Shown here in pieces: positions 18,177 to 27,559 of a DNA stretch of 64,000 nucleotides. The stretch covers positions 124,001 through 188,000 of the forward strand of contig JAUIAP010000001.1 in NCBI GenBank assembly GCA_030425205.1, read 5' to 3'. The notes below the pieces were generated by a model that saw only the letters and a list, made by a program, of their open reading frames with translations, searched no databases and had not been told where the DNA came from. The stretch is from Anaerolineae bacterium (lineage in GTDB: Bacteria > Chloroflexota > Anaerolineae > Promineifilales > Promineifilaceae). Positions within the stretch are counted from its first letter, which is position 1. Every line of letters starts with the position of its first letter. Made by a program: the position numbers and the translations under genes.

Positions 18177-20120
18177 TTAAATCGGCCGATAATGTGTGCT
18201 TCTACCCTGCCCCACCCGTTCCAACAAGCCCGCAGACTCTAGCTCGCGCAAATCGCGCAGCGACTGTCGCGATGATACGTCATTGATGCGCTGATAGTCG
18301 GCATTGGTGATTTTGCCATGCTGGCGTACAAATTCGAGCGCGGCATGTTGGCGCGCCGTGAGATCGGTCAAGAAGTCAGCATGTTTGTCGCGCAACTCGG
18401 TGAACTCGGCTAACAACCGTTTATCCCCCAACTGCTCCGCCAGCGTGACACCTTCAGTAAAGTACTGCTGCATCTGCGCGACTTGGCGTGTCGTTGCATA
18501 CAGTTCAGCCAAGTTGTAACAAGTGTGTGCCAGCCAATTTTGATTGCCAAGCTCGTGAAACGTCCGATAGGCAACCGCGTAATAAGTTTCGGCCTGATCA
18601 TACTGCTGCGCCATAAAGTGACCCCCGCCAATCGTCGTCGCATTTAACGCCTCATATTGGCGATTGCCCATTTCGTGCGCTAACTGCTGGCTGCGTTCGA
18701 GATAGGCCAGCCCTTGCTCAAAACGATCTGTGCGCGTGTAAACCATGCCGAGATTGTGAGCGGTCAGAATCATGCGATCGACATGCTGGATTTCACTGGC
18801 GGCCATCCATGCCTGTTGTCCACTCTCGACGGCACGCTCCCAATCAAGCTGATTAATGCGCAAACGGAACCATGCACTTTGCAATAGTGACCAATCACTG
18901 CGAATTTCGGGATCAATCAGTTCAGAGGCACGCTGTAAATCGACCTCTGCACGCGCATTGTCGGGGCGTTCCTCAATGAACAGAATGGCACGGTGAATAT
19001 AGACGCGCACTAGCAACAGATCATCAGCATGATCACGTTCGAGCAGTTGAATGCTATAGGAGTAGTGGGCGAGTGCCTCGTCCAAATTGCGCAGTTCCAG
19101 AACCTTCGCCCGCCGATAGTAGGCCAATGCCTTCACCGCCGTGTCGCGGGCGGCCATGCCTGCTTGGTAGGCGGCAATCGCACTGTCCAAATCGCGCAAA
19201 AGATAAGCGGCATCACCGGCGGCAATTTTTAGCTGCGCCCATGTTTTGGGATGCAGGTCAGGTGACGCGAACTGATCGATGAGGTGCAACATCTCTTCAG
19301 CCTGAAGATCATTGACAATATCGTTGTAGTGATTGAGTAAAATTTCGGCCGAATCCTGCGCGCGATTTGCACGCAAAAAATGGGTTGCGGCCGCCATGTA
19401 ATTCTGCCGCGTCTGTGCATGTTCACCCATGGCCTGATGCCACCGTTGTCGCTCGTTTGGGGTCAGACGGGTTTGCAGATAGTCGCGCAATTCAGGATGC
19501 AGCAGCAACTCTTCTCCTGTTTCATCGCTCACGACCCAATTGGTGGCAACCAGATGGTGGATTTGCTCTTGCACATTTGGCACGATTGCCAGTTGATGGA
19601 CAAGCCGCGTTGGCATTTCGCGTTGAAATGCGGCCAGCAAGCGCAACGTCGTTTGTTGCGACGGCGTTAAGCGCGCATAGCGATCTTCAATCGTAAAGTA
19701 GCGACGACCCTGCAAATCTTGCGGATTGTCACATTCGGCCGACATCAACTGCGCCACCGTCGTCATCGCCTCCCCGCGTGACCAGTAAAATGTCTGCTCC
19801 GAAATTGCCATCTGCTCAGCTAATTCGGCAACGCGCAATCCGTCAAAATAGAAGGAGTGCAACGTGTTATAAGCTCGCCATGCATAGGCCGTCCAGCTTT
19901 GTTCACCCGACGGGCGCAAACGATGTGTCGCCCAGCGCAACACCGATTGCAATGTCCGTCCGCGCACATCCGCACTGATCGGCACGTTGGGCAAGAAGCA
20001 CGCTGTCACCAAGTCAGTTTGCGCCAATAGTGAGGTTGAAAGCTCTAACAGCCGACCTTCGCGGCTCAGCTTATACGCTTCCGTCACATAGTTTTTCCAA
20101 TCTTCTGGTGTCCAATCCAT
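18177..20120 (-). CDS. TPR-repeat regulator with C-terminal winged helix
   Basis: 647 residues. The N-terminal part has a sigma-70-region-4-like helix-turn-helix ('GLRVAELAEQMAISEQTFYW', about 95-125). A helical region (130-250) resembles the linker of MalT/NB-ARC-type regulators, but no P-loop is present. Tetratricopeptide repeats cover about 255-570 ('GDAAYLLRDLDSAIAAYQAG', 'AHNLGMVYTRTDRFEQGLAY', 'CYNLAELYATTRQVAQM'). The end is a winged helix of the Fic/AlbA-associated type ('ITNADYQRINDVSSRQSLRD', 'LLERVGQGRSTHYRPI'). Two DNA-binding-like ends joined by TPRs suggest a transcription regulator controlled by protein or peptide binding. It is divergent from the C11 peptidase gene, 160 bp apart, which may be a target. 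Confidence 0.78.
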   Translation of the reverse strand: MDWTPEDWKNYVTEAYKLSREGRLLELSTSLLAQTDLVTACFLPNVPISADVRGRTLQSVLRWATHRLRPSGEQSWTAYAWRAYNTLHSFYFDGLRVAELAEQMAISEQTFYWSRGEAMTTVAQLMSAECDNPQDLQGRRYFTIEDRYARLTPSQQTTLRLLAAFQREMPTRLVHQLAIVPNVQEQIHHLVATNWVVSDETGEELLLHPELRDYLQTRLTPNERQRWHQAMGEHAQTRQNYMAAATHFLRANRAQDSAEILLNHYNDIVNDLQAEEMLHLIDQFASPDLHPKTWAQLKIAAGDAAYLLRDLDSAIAAYQAGMAARDTAVKALAYYRRAKVLELRNLDEALAHYSYSIQLLERDHADDLLLVRVYIHRAILFIEERPDNARAEVDLQRASELIDPEIRSDWSLLQSAWFRLRINQLDWERAVESGQQAWMAASEIQHVDRMILTAHNLGMVYTRTDRFEQGLAYLERSQQLAHEMGNRQYEALNATTIGGGHFMAQQYDQAETYYAVAYRTFHELGNQNWLAHTCYNLAELYATTRQVAQMQQYFTEGVTLAEQLGDKRLLAEFTELRDKHADFLTDLTARQHAALEFVRQHGKITNADYQRINDVSSRQSLRDLRELESAGLLERVGQGRSTHYRPI

Positions 20121-20154
20121 TTCAATCCCGCCGTTAATCTTGCCATTTTACGAG

Positions 20155-20198
20155 AAACCCGCCAAACCGCCACGCTGATAACCTGAGATGGCGGGTTT
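20155..20198. terminator. Inverted repeat between divergent regulator and peptidase genes
   Basis: AAACCCGCCA (20155-20164) and TGGCGGGTTT (20189-20198) with a 24-nt loop and T-rich flank. It sits in the divergent promoter region, so it is either a terminator-like leader element of the peptidase gene or an operator. Confidence 0.4.
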
Positions 20199-20283
20199 TG
20201 TTAAAGGGTGTTCCATTTTGGAATGGCGCGTTTTTTGTTATCCTCTATTCACAACGGGCAACTCTTTCACGGCGGGAATAAAT

Positions 20284-23200
20284 ATGATCAAAAAACGGTT
20301 TATTGCACTTATCTTCAGCGTCATCGCGCTATGTTCCGTCGCGCACGTTTGGGCAGCCGCGCCGCTCGTTGGCGGGATTGTCTACCATCCCACGACGAAT
20401 GGCTGGTTACCAGCGCGTGGAGTCGGCGTGCGCTTGCTCGATCAGTCAGGCGCGGTCGTGCAACAGCAGCACAGTTGGGCGAATGGCACGTTTTTGCTGC
20501 CCAATGGGAATCAAGCGGGGGTCAGGTTGGTTGCCTGCGAACAGATTAACGATGTCGTTTGGTTGGATATGGTGACGAATCTGAGCAATGCCAACACCCT
20601 TTTTCTACGTCCAACACAGCTAGATAACTGTCCGTTTGTGCCAACGCCCGCATTGCCAGACCTGCGGATTTCCCCGCCCACCGTCACGCGCACGGCCACA
20701 AACACATGGGGCATTTCCGTCACGATTAGCAACACGACCCCCGTTACTGTGACGCAGCCGTTTTTTGTCGATGGATTTATCCGTGATTGGGAGGCTTCCA
20801 CCGACTCACTCGATCGCTCTCACGGTGGGAGCGTCGTCGCTGGTATTGGCGCAAATAGCGCAAAGACGATTTCGCTTACGCTGGCCGCGCCGCTGGGGAT
20901 TGCAGTTGAAAGAAGACTGGTTGTGCGGGTTGATTCGGCCGAAATCGTCCCCGAATCCAACGAGTCAAATAATACCGCTTCAACGCTGATCACACCGACG
21001 GCAACGATTGACACATTGGCATTGATGGTGCTGGCATTTGACAATCCCTCCTATAGTTTGGGCAATTTGACCCCTGTGTTCGACGAAACGCTTCAAGGGA
21101 TTCGGGAGGCTTCTGCGCATGATCCGACGTTGCTGGCGGCGGTGCTGGTCGATTTAGATGGATCGGCCGATTCTCATATTCTGCTCGTTCACAACGGTGA
21201 TATTTTGCCCGTCACAGGTTTACCGCAAGACGAAAACAGTTTATCAACGGACACCTACGAGCTAAATGTGGCAGATGGGCAAACATTGGGGCGTTTCTTT
21301 CAATGGGCGCGCACCCAATTTCCAACGGAAAAGACGACCATCATGCTTTATGGACACGGCGCACCGCTGATGCCTGAAACCGATCTAGGCAACATCTTTG
21401 GCAACAACGATAGCGGCAGCCGCGAGCCGATTCCACTGCCCTCATGGATTTTTGGCTCCCCAACTGTGACTGACTTCCATCCCCGCGCTATGTGGACACC
21501 CTACCAGCTTTCTGTCGCGCTCGACATGGCAACCAATGGCGGCGCACAGAAGGTGGATGTGGTCGATCTCGTGCATTGTTTTAGTATGTCGATTGAGGAG
21601 AGCTATGAAATCGCGCCATACACCGAGACAATTGCAGGCAGTCCCAACTTTGCCTACTTTGAAGCGACGTTGCCGGGTGCGGCGCTGCGGGCATTGGCGG
21701 GTGAAAAATCGGCCGAAACGCTCGCCAGCGACATTATCACTGCCTACGATGACGCCTTGCCAGAGGTGGGATACCCGCGCCAGTTTACAGCGGTTGACAG
21801 CTCTGAACTGCCAGCGGTCAAGACACATTGGGATGCAGTTTCGGCCGATCTTCTGACAATTTTTGATATAGACCCGATCACTACCCGCGCCAATCTACAA
21901 ACGGCTTATGCCAATAGTGCAAAGTTTGACACGACAGCGTGCAACCCCGATTGGGAACTCTCGCCGCCCGATGCGCTCTCTGATCTACACGACTTCGCCA
22001 GCCAGCTCGCCGCGCTGTATGGACAAAACTCATCGCTCGGCACGGCGGCGATGAACACGGCCGCCGCGCTAGAAAATGCCGTTATCGCCAGCCGCGTCAA
22101 GAACGGCGTACCGTACTATGCAAGCACAGAATCTGAGTGGCTGTTTGACGGGTTAGGGGTGTCGTTCTATAGCGACATGCTGGGAGTTGAACGCAATGGG
22201 GCGACCGTCCTGACCTATCATTATGACTATTACACGGACGAGGTTTCCGCCGCAAATCCTCATCCCTTCCACTTCATTCAGGGCGATCAAACGTGGGCTG
22301 ACGTGCTGCAACGTTTTTGGCAAGGGGAAACGGTGCAGAGTGCCGCCTGTTTGCTGACCTTTCCGCCAAGTTTAAGCACGGGCGAAGTCGCCCTCGTCGA
22401 ATTTGTCACGCCACAAATCGGCACCACGCAGGTCGGCAAGCAGATGTTGCCGACAGTCTTGATCACATCGGCCGATATGTTGCGTAACGCCGATGTCCAC
22501 TTCACCGTCGAACAGGCGGGAACGGTCGTCTATAGCGAGACGGTCACGACCGGACATTTAGAAGTTGGATCGCATTGGCTGGCGGCCGAAATCGGCTGGA
22601 CACCAACCGTCACCGGCAGCTTTGTCCTGACCGCAACGCTCGATCCTGCGAACTTCATTGTCGAACCCGACGAATCGAACAACACGATCACCTTCACCGA
22701 TTCGGTGCAAGTCCCCAGTGGCGCACTCAACGTTGCAACAGCCATCTGGGTAACAGACCCCGTCCTCTCTTTTGCAAGCAACGCAGCGCAACTACGCGTG
22801 CAGGCGTTTCAATTTGATAATGCGGGAAATCCAACCTTGGTGACCGATCAGTTGGTGAATGTGGCAGATGGCGGAGGGGAATTATCGGCCGATTTTGCGC
22901 CCGGCCTGATTCGCCTGCACATTTGGGCCGACGCGAGTGAACCGCAACTGCGTTTTGTCAACTATGCGCCGGCCCATGCGCCGTTGGCAGCGGGTGAAAG
23001 AACATGTTACGCGGTTGGTGCGGCGGCGGGTGACTCGCTGCAAATTCAACTCAATGTCACAACGGGGGATGCCAACGCATTCCTCTGGTATCCCAATAAT
23101 CACGGCCAACCCAATCTCGCCGCGACAAAGGTGGGCAGCGATGCGCTCGTGGTGTCACATGCCCCACAGACAGGCCGCTACCTGCTGTGCATCTATGCGA

Positions 23201-23466
23201 CAAATGCGCGCGCCGATGCAGAATACACGTTGAGCGTCGCCCAAAATGAACCCGTCTTTCTGCGTCCGACGACAACCGATCAAGCCGCATTTGTGCCGAA
23301 TAGACAGCCACACTTTAACGCGCCCGCGCTTGGTGACTCTGTTCCAACAGCAGTGGGGTTGATTTCGGTCGAAAGCACGGCAGCCATTTCGCCAATTATG
23401 ATTGTGATGGGGGTTGTGATCCTATTGACTTTGTCAGTGTGCAGAAAAAGCGGCTTTAGGCGTTGA
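20284..23466 (+). CDS. Secreted clostripain-like (C11) cysteine peptidase with CARDB domains
   Basis: 1060 residues from ATG 20284, which places the signal peptide at the N-terminus ('FIALIFSVIALCSVAHVWAA', cut near residue 25). Order: short beta domain, CARDB domain (about 125-235, ending 'ESNESNNTAST'), C11 caspase-like peptidase (about 240-650). The peptidase has the catalytic His in 'TTIMLYGHGAP' (H358) and the Cys in 'VVDLVHCFSMSIEE' (C432). A second CARDB-like domain follows (about 690-790, 'EPDESNNT'), then a pre-peptidase-type beta domain with 'AGDSLQIQLNVTTGDANAFL'. A C-terminal transmembrane anchor plus 'CRKSGFRR' holds it on the cell surface. C11 enzymes cleave after Arg/Lys and self-process. 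It is bounded by a heptad-hairpin terminator. Confidence 0.88.
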   Translation: MIKKRFIALIFSVIALCSVAHVWAAAPLVGGIVYHPTTNGWLPARGVGVRLLDQSGAVVQQQHSWANGTFLLPNGNQAGVRLVACEQINDVVWLDMVTNLSNANTLFLRPTQLDNCPFVPTPALPDLRISPPTVTRTATNTWGISVTISNTTPVTVTQPFFVDGFIRDWEASTDSLDRSHGGSVVAGIGANSAKTISLTLAAPLGIAVERRLVVRVDSAEIVPESNESNNTASTLITPTATIDTLALMVLAFDNPSYSLGNLTPVFDETLQGIREASAHDPTLLAAVLVDLDGSADSHILLVHNGDILPVTGLPQDENSLSTDTYELNVADGQTLGRFFQWARTQFPTEKTTIMLYGHGAPLMPETDLGNIFGNNDSGSREPIPLPSWIFGSPTVTDFHPRAMWTPYQLSVALDMATNGGAQKVDVVDLVHCFSMSIEESYEIAPYTETIAGSPNFAYFEATLPGAALRALAGEKSAETLASDIITAYDDALPEVGYPRQFTAVDSSELPAVKTHWDAVSADLLTIFDIDPITTRANLQTAYANSAKFDTTACNPDWELSPPDALSDLHDFASQLAALYGQNSSLGTAAMNTAAALENAVIASRVKNGVPYYASTESEWLFDGLGVSFYSDMLGVERNGATVLTYHYDYYTDEVSAANPHPFHFIQGDQTWADVLQRFWQGETVQSAACLLTFPPSLSTGEVALVEFVTPQIGTTQVGKQMLPTVLITSADMLRNADVHFTVEQAGTVVYSETVTTGHLEVGSHWLAAEIGWTPTVTGSFVLTATLDPANFIVEPDESNNTITFTDSVQVPSGALNVATAIWVTDPVLSFASNAAQLRVQAFQFDNAGNPTLVTDQLVNVADGGGELSADFAPGLIRLHIWADASEPQLRFVNYAPAHAPLAAGERTCYAVGAAAGDSLQIQLNVTTGDANAFLWYPNNHGQPNLAATKVGSDALVVSHAPQTGRYLLCIYATNARADAEYTLSVAQNEPVFLRPTTTDQAAFVPNRQPHFNAPALGDSVPTAVGLISVESTAAISPIMIVMGVVILLTLSVCRKSGFRR

Positions 23467-23472
23467 AACACT

Positions 23473-23527
23473 CGTGGTGCGTGGTGCGCTATTTAGTACG
23501 CATTACGCACCACGCACCACGTTTTTT
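23473..23527 (+). repeat. Heptad-repeat hairpin acting as terminator
   Basis: Perfect 16-bp inverted repeat (23473-23488 with 23506-23521) whose arms are tandem CGTGGTG units. The intervening right flank continues the 7-bp rhythm (TACGCAT, TACGCAC, CACGCAC). It is followed by six T, so this copy should terminate the C11 gene. Confidence 0.88.
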
Positions 23528-23533
23528 ACAAAA

Positions 23534-24799
23534 TCACACGCTCGGCAATGTAAAATAAAAACAACTTCCATTCCCCAACACGCTCTCCAATCCAACGGTT
23601 CCCCCCAACCGCTGAACAATGCGCTGCACAATCGAAAGTCCCAGCCCATGTCCTTGGGCGCGTTCCTCTTCAAGCCGCGAAAATGGAATAAACAGCTTTT
23701 CCTGTTGGCTCAATGTCAATCCCATTCCGTTGTCCTGCACGTAGAATTTGACGCGACTGCCTTGCGCTGCATATCCGACTCGGATACGTGGCGGAACCCC
23801 GCCGTACTTGAGCGCATTGGTAATATAGTTGACCCAAACACCCTCAATCCATGGACTATAGCCCTGCACATCTGGCATCTGCTCGGCAACGGTCAGCGTG
23901 GCGTTGTGCTGCTCTAAGAGCGGATTTACACGCCCGCGCACATTTTCAAGCACGGCATCCATATTGACACGTCCAATCGCAATTTCGGACTCACGCAAGC
24001 TCGCTAGCAACAGCAATTCATCGACGATGTTGCTCATCATCTGTGCGCCATGTTGACCTGCCTTAGCGTAGTCAATACGCTCATAATCGGGCAGACTGTG
24101 CCAATCTTTGACGAGCAGCTCCATATAACCGTTGATCCAGTTGAGTGGTGTTTTAAGATCGTGGGCAACCGTCCGTGCAAACGCATCGAGTTCGGCATTG
24201 CGCGTTTCTAACTCTTGTTTTTGCTGTTGTAGGGCTTCAACGAGGCGGGCATTGTCGAGCGCAATTGCGGCCGACGCGGCCAACGTCTCAATCAGGGTCA
24301 TGTCTTCGTGTTCAAACGGAGTTGGCTTGTTGAGAACTTGCAACACGCCCAGCACATTTCCCCGCACAAGCAGCGGCACAGAGAGCAGATTTTTTGTCTT
24401 TAGACCTGTTTGCTGATCGGCCGAAATAGAAAAACGACTGTCCGCATGCACGTTTGGCACAATCTCAGACGTTCCGCTCTTGGCGACTGCGCCAACAATT
24501 CCCTCGCCACGACGCATTCGCAATTGGCGCAAGGCGGCGAACAACCCTTCATTTGATGTTGCACGACAGATCAACAACTCTTGCTGATCATCCTCCCATG
24601 TCCAAACGGATGCATCACGTGCGCCGATAATGTCGGTAGCGATCTGCAACATGCGCGTCATGACCTTGCCCGATTCGAGCGTGGCGGTCAATTGCCGGCT
24701 GGCCTCATTTAACTGGGCAAGCTGCCTATTGCGTCGTTGAAGCTTGTCCAACATGGTGTAATCATCGAATAAAGGAGGCGATTGACGTTGCATTACCAT
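23534..24799 (-). CDS. GAF-domain sensor histidine kinase, soluble
   Basis: About 421 residues from ATG 24799; in-frame starts exist at 24838 and 24793, and none has a good ribosome binding site. A coiled-coil start ('LQRRNRQLAQLNEASRQLTA') is followed by a GAF domain (about 35-185, 'RGEGIVGAVAKSGTSEIVPN', 'SVPLLVRGNVLGVLQVLNKP'). A HisKA dimerisation helix carries the phospho-acceptor His in 'VAHDLKTPLNWINGYMELL'. The HATPase_c domain has N box 'YITNALKYGG', G1 'VQDNGMGL' and G2 'GHGLGLSIVQRIVQRLGG'. No transmembrane segment and no adjacent response regulator, so it is an orphan cytoplasmic kinase sensing a small molecule or redox state through GAF. Its start lies 84 bp before the stop of the upstream rsgA gene in the same direction. 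Confidence 0.9.
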   Translation of the reverse strand: MVMQRQSPPLFDDYTMLDKLQRRNRQLAQLNEASRQLTATLESGKVMTRMLQIATDIIGARDASVWTWEDDQQELLICRATSNEGLFAALRQLRMRRGEGIVGAVAKSGTSEIVPNVHADSRFSISADQQTGLKTKNLLSVPLLVRGNVLGVLQVLNKPTPFEHEDMTLIETLAASAAIALDNARLVEALQQQKQELETRNAELDAFARTVAHDLKTPLNWINGYMELLVKDWHSLPDYERIDYAKAGQHGAQMMSNIVDELLLLASLRESEIAIGRVNMDAVLENVRGRVNPLLEQHNATLTVAEQMPDVQGYSPWIEGVWVNYITNALKYGGVPPRIRVGYAAQGSRVKFYVQDNGMGLTLSQQEKLFIPFSRLEEERAQGHGLGLSIVQRIVQRLGGTVGLESVLGNGSCFYFTLPSV

Positions 24800-24883
24800 T
24801 ACAATTTTGTCTAAACATACTTTTCCTAGTGATACCATATAGGACTGTCTAACAGCGATAGGCTTTTTGTACGGTTTTGTGCG

Positions 24884-25855
24884 CTAGTATGCGTTCTTGT
24901 GCAATTCTGTGTGTTCCTCATAGAGGCGCAAGTAGGAGTCGTAGCGTTCGGCCGAAATTTTCCCTGCCGCCACCGCCTCACGCACAGCACAGCCCGTCTC
25001 ATGCCGATGCGAACAATCGCTAAATTGGCAATCGGCAACCAACGGCTCAATCTCCCGAAAGTACGCATCCAATTCTGTCGGCTCAACATCAAACAACGCG
25101 ACACCGCGAATACCCGGCGTGTCCGCGACATAACCACCGACGTCTAGTTTGTACAGTTGCGTATGGCGCGTCGTGTGCATCCCTTTTGTCGTCGCCTCGC
25201 TTACGGCGGCCACCGCCAATCCCAAGCCTGTCTGCACCGCATTGAGCAAACTCGACTTCCCCACGCCCGATGAGCCCGAAAAGACCGATAGTTTGCCCGC
25301 CAGCACAGCTTGGAGCTCTTGAATGCCGCGCCCTGTCACCGCGCTGGTAAACAGAATCGGATAGTCAAGCTCGGCATAGATGGCGAATAGTTCAGCCATC
25401 TCGGCCTCAGCGACCAGATCGATCTTGTTGATACAAATAATCGTTGGCAGATCGTTCATCTCGGTGATGACGAGCAAGCGGTCGAGTTTGCGTAAGTTGG
25501 GGGCTGGATCGGCCGCCGCAATCACAAAAACAACCTGATCGGGATTCGCAACCAACACTTGTTCACGATCCTGCTCAACTGTGCGCGTTCCAGCGGTCGG
25601 CCGCGCCCGTGACAGCACGCTCTCACGCGGGGCCACAGACTCAATCGTGCCCGTGCCATCCTCGTTAACGGTGACCGTCACGATGTCGCCAACGGCAACA
25701 ATGCTGCTGACCGACTGATCTTCTGTTTGTTGTGCCTTGCGTCTTTGATACCGGACACGCTTTGGTACTTTGCTGACAATCATGCCCGCATCCGTTTCAA
25801 TGCTAAAAAAACCGCTCTGTGCGCTTGTGACGAGACCTTTTGTTTGTTTTGACAA
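24884..25855 (-). CDS. rsgA: Ribosome small-subunit-dependent GTPase RsgA
   Basis: Late 30S-subunit maturation GTPase. 323 residues. N-terminal OB domain (about 5-85), then the circularly permuted GTPase with motif order G4-G5-G1-G2-G3: 'INKID', 'TSAVTGRGI', P-loop 'SGSSGVGKSSLL', 'TTKGMHTT' and 'DTPGIRG'. The C-terminal zinc site is 'DCQFSDCSHRHETGC' (C..C.H...C). The start is a TTG at 25855 with AGGG four bases upstream, and no nearer ATG would keep the OB domain intact. The histidine kinase gene follows in the same direction. Confidence 0.95.
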   Translation of the reverse strand: MSKQTKGLVTSAQSGFFSIETDAGMIVSKVPKRVRYQRRKAQQTEDQSVSSIVAVGDIVTVTVNEDGTGTIESVAPRESVLSRARPTAGTRTVEQDREQVLVANPDQVVFVIAAADPAPNLRKLDRLLVITEMNDLPTIICINKIDLVAEAEMAELFAIYAELDYPILFTSAVTGRGIQELQAVLAGKLSVFSGSSGVGKSSLLNAVQTGLGLAVAAVSEATTKGMHTTRHTQLYKLDVGGYVADTPGIRGVALFDVEPTELDAYFREIEPLVADCQFSDCSHRHETGCAVREAVAAGKISAERYDSYLRLYEEHTELHKNAY

Positions 25856-26006
25856 TTTACCCTAATCGACGTAAGACGAATGATCTGTAAAGTCGATCAT
25901 GCGTCTATTACGTTTTATGTTTTGTCGTCGCGATTGGTATACGCTCCAATCGGCCGATCATATCTCCTATACTACAGTATAAACAGCCAATGCAAATCAC
26001 GCACGC

Positions 26007-26012
26007 TATAAT
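26007..26012 (+). promoter_or_regulatory. TATAAT seven bp before the esterase start
   Basis: A perfect -10 hexamer TATAAT ends 7 bp before ATG 26020. No -35 is evident. If used, transcription begins at the start codon, and an upstream in-frame ATG at 26011 would not be transcribed. Confidence 0.5.
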
Positions 26013-26019
26013 GGATAAT

Positions 26020-27252
26020 ATGAAACGACTTTTTTGGTTGCTGCTGCTCGTAAGTTGTCAAACTGCGTTAATTCCAGTGGAGCCAACCCCAATTCCTACC
26101 CCAACCTTGACCCCATTTCCAACTGCAACCCCGTTACCTGAACCCAATAGTGCGGCAGGATTTCGCTACTTTTTGCAGGAAGTTGAAAACGCACTGCTTA
26201 TCGATCGACCCGCCCTTGCAAACCGTTATTGGTCACAAGTTGACGCGCCGATTATGGATGGGGAAACGGTCATCTGGTTCTATCGCGGGGCTGGAACACA
26301 GGTTGAACTGGTCGGTGACACCACAGGTTGGGAGACACCGATTGCATTGACGCGCATCAGTGGGACGGAATTTTACTATTTAGAGCAGACGGTTGCGGCA
26401 GACGCACGAATTGATTACCAACTGATCGTAGACGGAACAGCACGACTCGATCCCAGTAACCCGCAGCGGATGATGAGCGGATTCGGATTACGCTCGGTTC
26501 TGACGATGCCAGCCTATCGGCAACCCCCTGTCTTAGTCGAGCAGTTTGATTATGCCAATGGGACGCTGCATGAACATGCGCTAGAGAGTGCGATTTTGGG
26601 GCAGACACGCACATTTTTTGTCTATCAGCCAGCGGGGCAACTGATCGGAGCGCAATATCCATCACTCTATGTGCATGATGGAAGTGAGGCGTTGACGCTG
26701 ATCGATATGCCAGACGTGCTCGATCGGTTGATCGGGCGCAGAGAAATCCCGCCGCTCGTCGCCGTCTTTATCCCGCCGATCACGCGCCAAGTTGAGTACA
26801 ACGGAAACGATAGCTATATGGAATTTGTCGCCCGTGAAATCGTGCCGTTTGTGCAGGAAAATTATGCGGTTGATCGTTCGGCCGATCAGACCGGCGTTTG
26901 GGGTGCATCATTGGGCGGTCTGTTAGCGATTGAGCTAGGGGGAACGTATGGGGATGTTTTCGGCCGAATTTTCGCGCAATCGCCTGCCATTTCTATGAGT
27001 GAGAAGTCGATTGCACAGTTAGTGGGGGATTTTTCGGCCGATCAAAAACTCTATCTCAACGTCGGCATCTATGAAACTGCCGTCTTGCCCGAACAGCCGC
27101 AGGGTGACTTCCTTGCTGCCAGTCGTGAGATGCACGACCTGCTTTCCGAAACAGACATTCCATTTAGCTACAATGAATGGTCACAAGGGCATAGTTGGGG
27201 TTTATGGCAAGATGCACTCCCCGCTGGACTGCAATATCTCTTTCGCGAATAA
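26020..27252 (+). CDS. Lipoprotein esterase (enterochelin-esterase-like alpha/beta hydrolase)
   Basis: 410 residues. Signal peptide 'MKRLFWLLLLVSCQ' with lipobox LVSC, so exported and lipid-anchored. A Thr-Pro-rich linker ('PIPTPTLTPFPTATPLPEP') follows. An N-terminal immunoglobulin-like carbohydrate-binding-type domain ('GAGTQVELVGDTTGWETP', about 90-165) precedes a C-terminal esterase-D/Fes-type alpha/beta hydrolase (about 180-405). The nucleophile elbow is 'GVWGASLGGLLAIE' (Ser), with 'YPSLYVHDGSE' and a likely catalytic His in 'EWSQGHSWGLW'. This layout is typical of enterochelin and feruloyl/acetyl-xylan esterases; no siderophore genes are near, so the substrate is open. Start 26020 is preferred to 26011 on signal-peptide length and the -10 hexamer. 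Confidence 0.86.
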   Translation: MKRLFWLLLLVSCQTALIPVEPTPIPTPTLTPFPTATPLPEPNSAAGFRYFLQEVENALLIDRPALANRYWSQVDAPIMDGETVIWFYRGAGTQVELVGDTTGWETPIALTRISGTEFYYLEQTVAADARIDYQLIVDGTARLDPSNPQRMMSGFGLRSVLTMPAYRQPPVLVEQFDYANGTLHEHALESAILGQTRTFFVYQPAGQLIGAQYPSLYVHDGSEALTLIDMPDVLDRLIGRREIPPLVAVFIPPITRQVEYNGNDSYMEFVAREIVPFVQENYAVDRSADQTGVWGASLGGLLAIELGGTYGDVFGRIFAQSPAISMSEKSIAQLVGDFSADQKLYLNVGIYETAVLPEQPQGDFLAASREMHDLLSETDIPFSYNEWSQGHSWGLWQDALPAGLQYLFRE

Positions 27253-27320
27253 TGATACGAACTGCACTGTTATTGTGGCTCTGACTTCTAACTCCTGACA
27301 GAACACATTGACTTCTGGCT

Positions 27321-27390
27321 CTTTGGGATTAAAGACGTGTTGCGTGTTGCGTGAGATGTAATGACGCACCACGCACTCGCAACCCCTCAG
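27321..27390. repeat. Degenerate heptad hairpin after the esterase gene
   Basis: A 7-bp rhythm (CGTGTTG, CGTGTTG, CGTGAGA ... ACGCACC, ACGCACT) from 27332 forms an imperfect hairpin. Outer arms CTTTGGGA (27321-27328) and TCCCAAAG (27383-27390) enclose it. Together with the next element it fills the 307-bp gap before typA. Confidence 0.7.
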
Positions 27391-27440
27391 ATTCCCAAAG
27401 CCCCTTTCTTTAGCAACGCCATTTGTTAACATAAGCCTGA

Positions 27441-27469
27441 TTGAGACATATTTCACAATCTGCTAGAAT
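27441..27469 (+). promoter_or_regulatory. typA promoter
   Basis: TTGAGA (27441-27446), exact 17-bp spacer, TAGAAT (27464-27469). The expected start site is near 27476, the first base of the hairpin described next. Confidence 0.7.
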
Positions 27470-27475
27470 GTAGGG

Positions 27476-27503
27476 AAGCCTCAACGCTTGGTTGGGGCTT
27501 TTC
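27476..27503 (+). terminator. Terminator-like hairpin at the +1 of the typA transcript
   Basis: AAGCCTCAAC (27476-27485) pairs with GTTGGGGCTT (27491-27500, one G-T pair), followed by TTTT. It lies downstream of the typA promoter and so would be at the very 5' end of the mRNA. It may be a 5' stability hairpin, an attenuator, or the terminator of the esterase gene. Confidence 0.6.
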
Positions 27504-27559
27504 TATGTTTTTGAGAGAGACGCAAGGCAAACTCCCTGCAACTTAAACAACTGATAACT

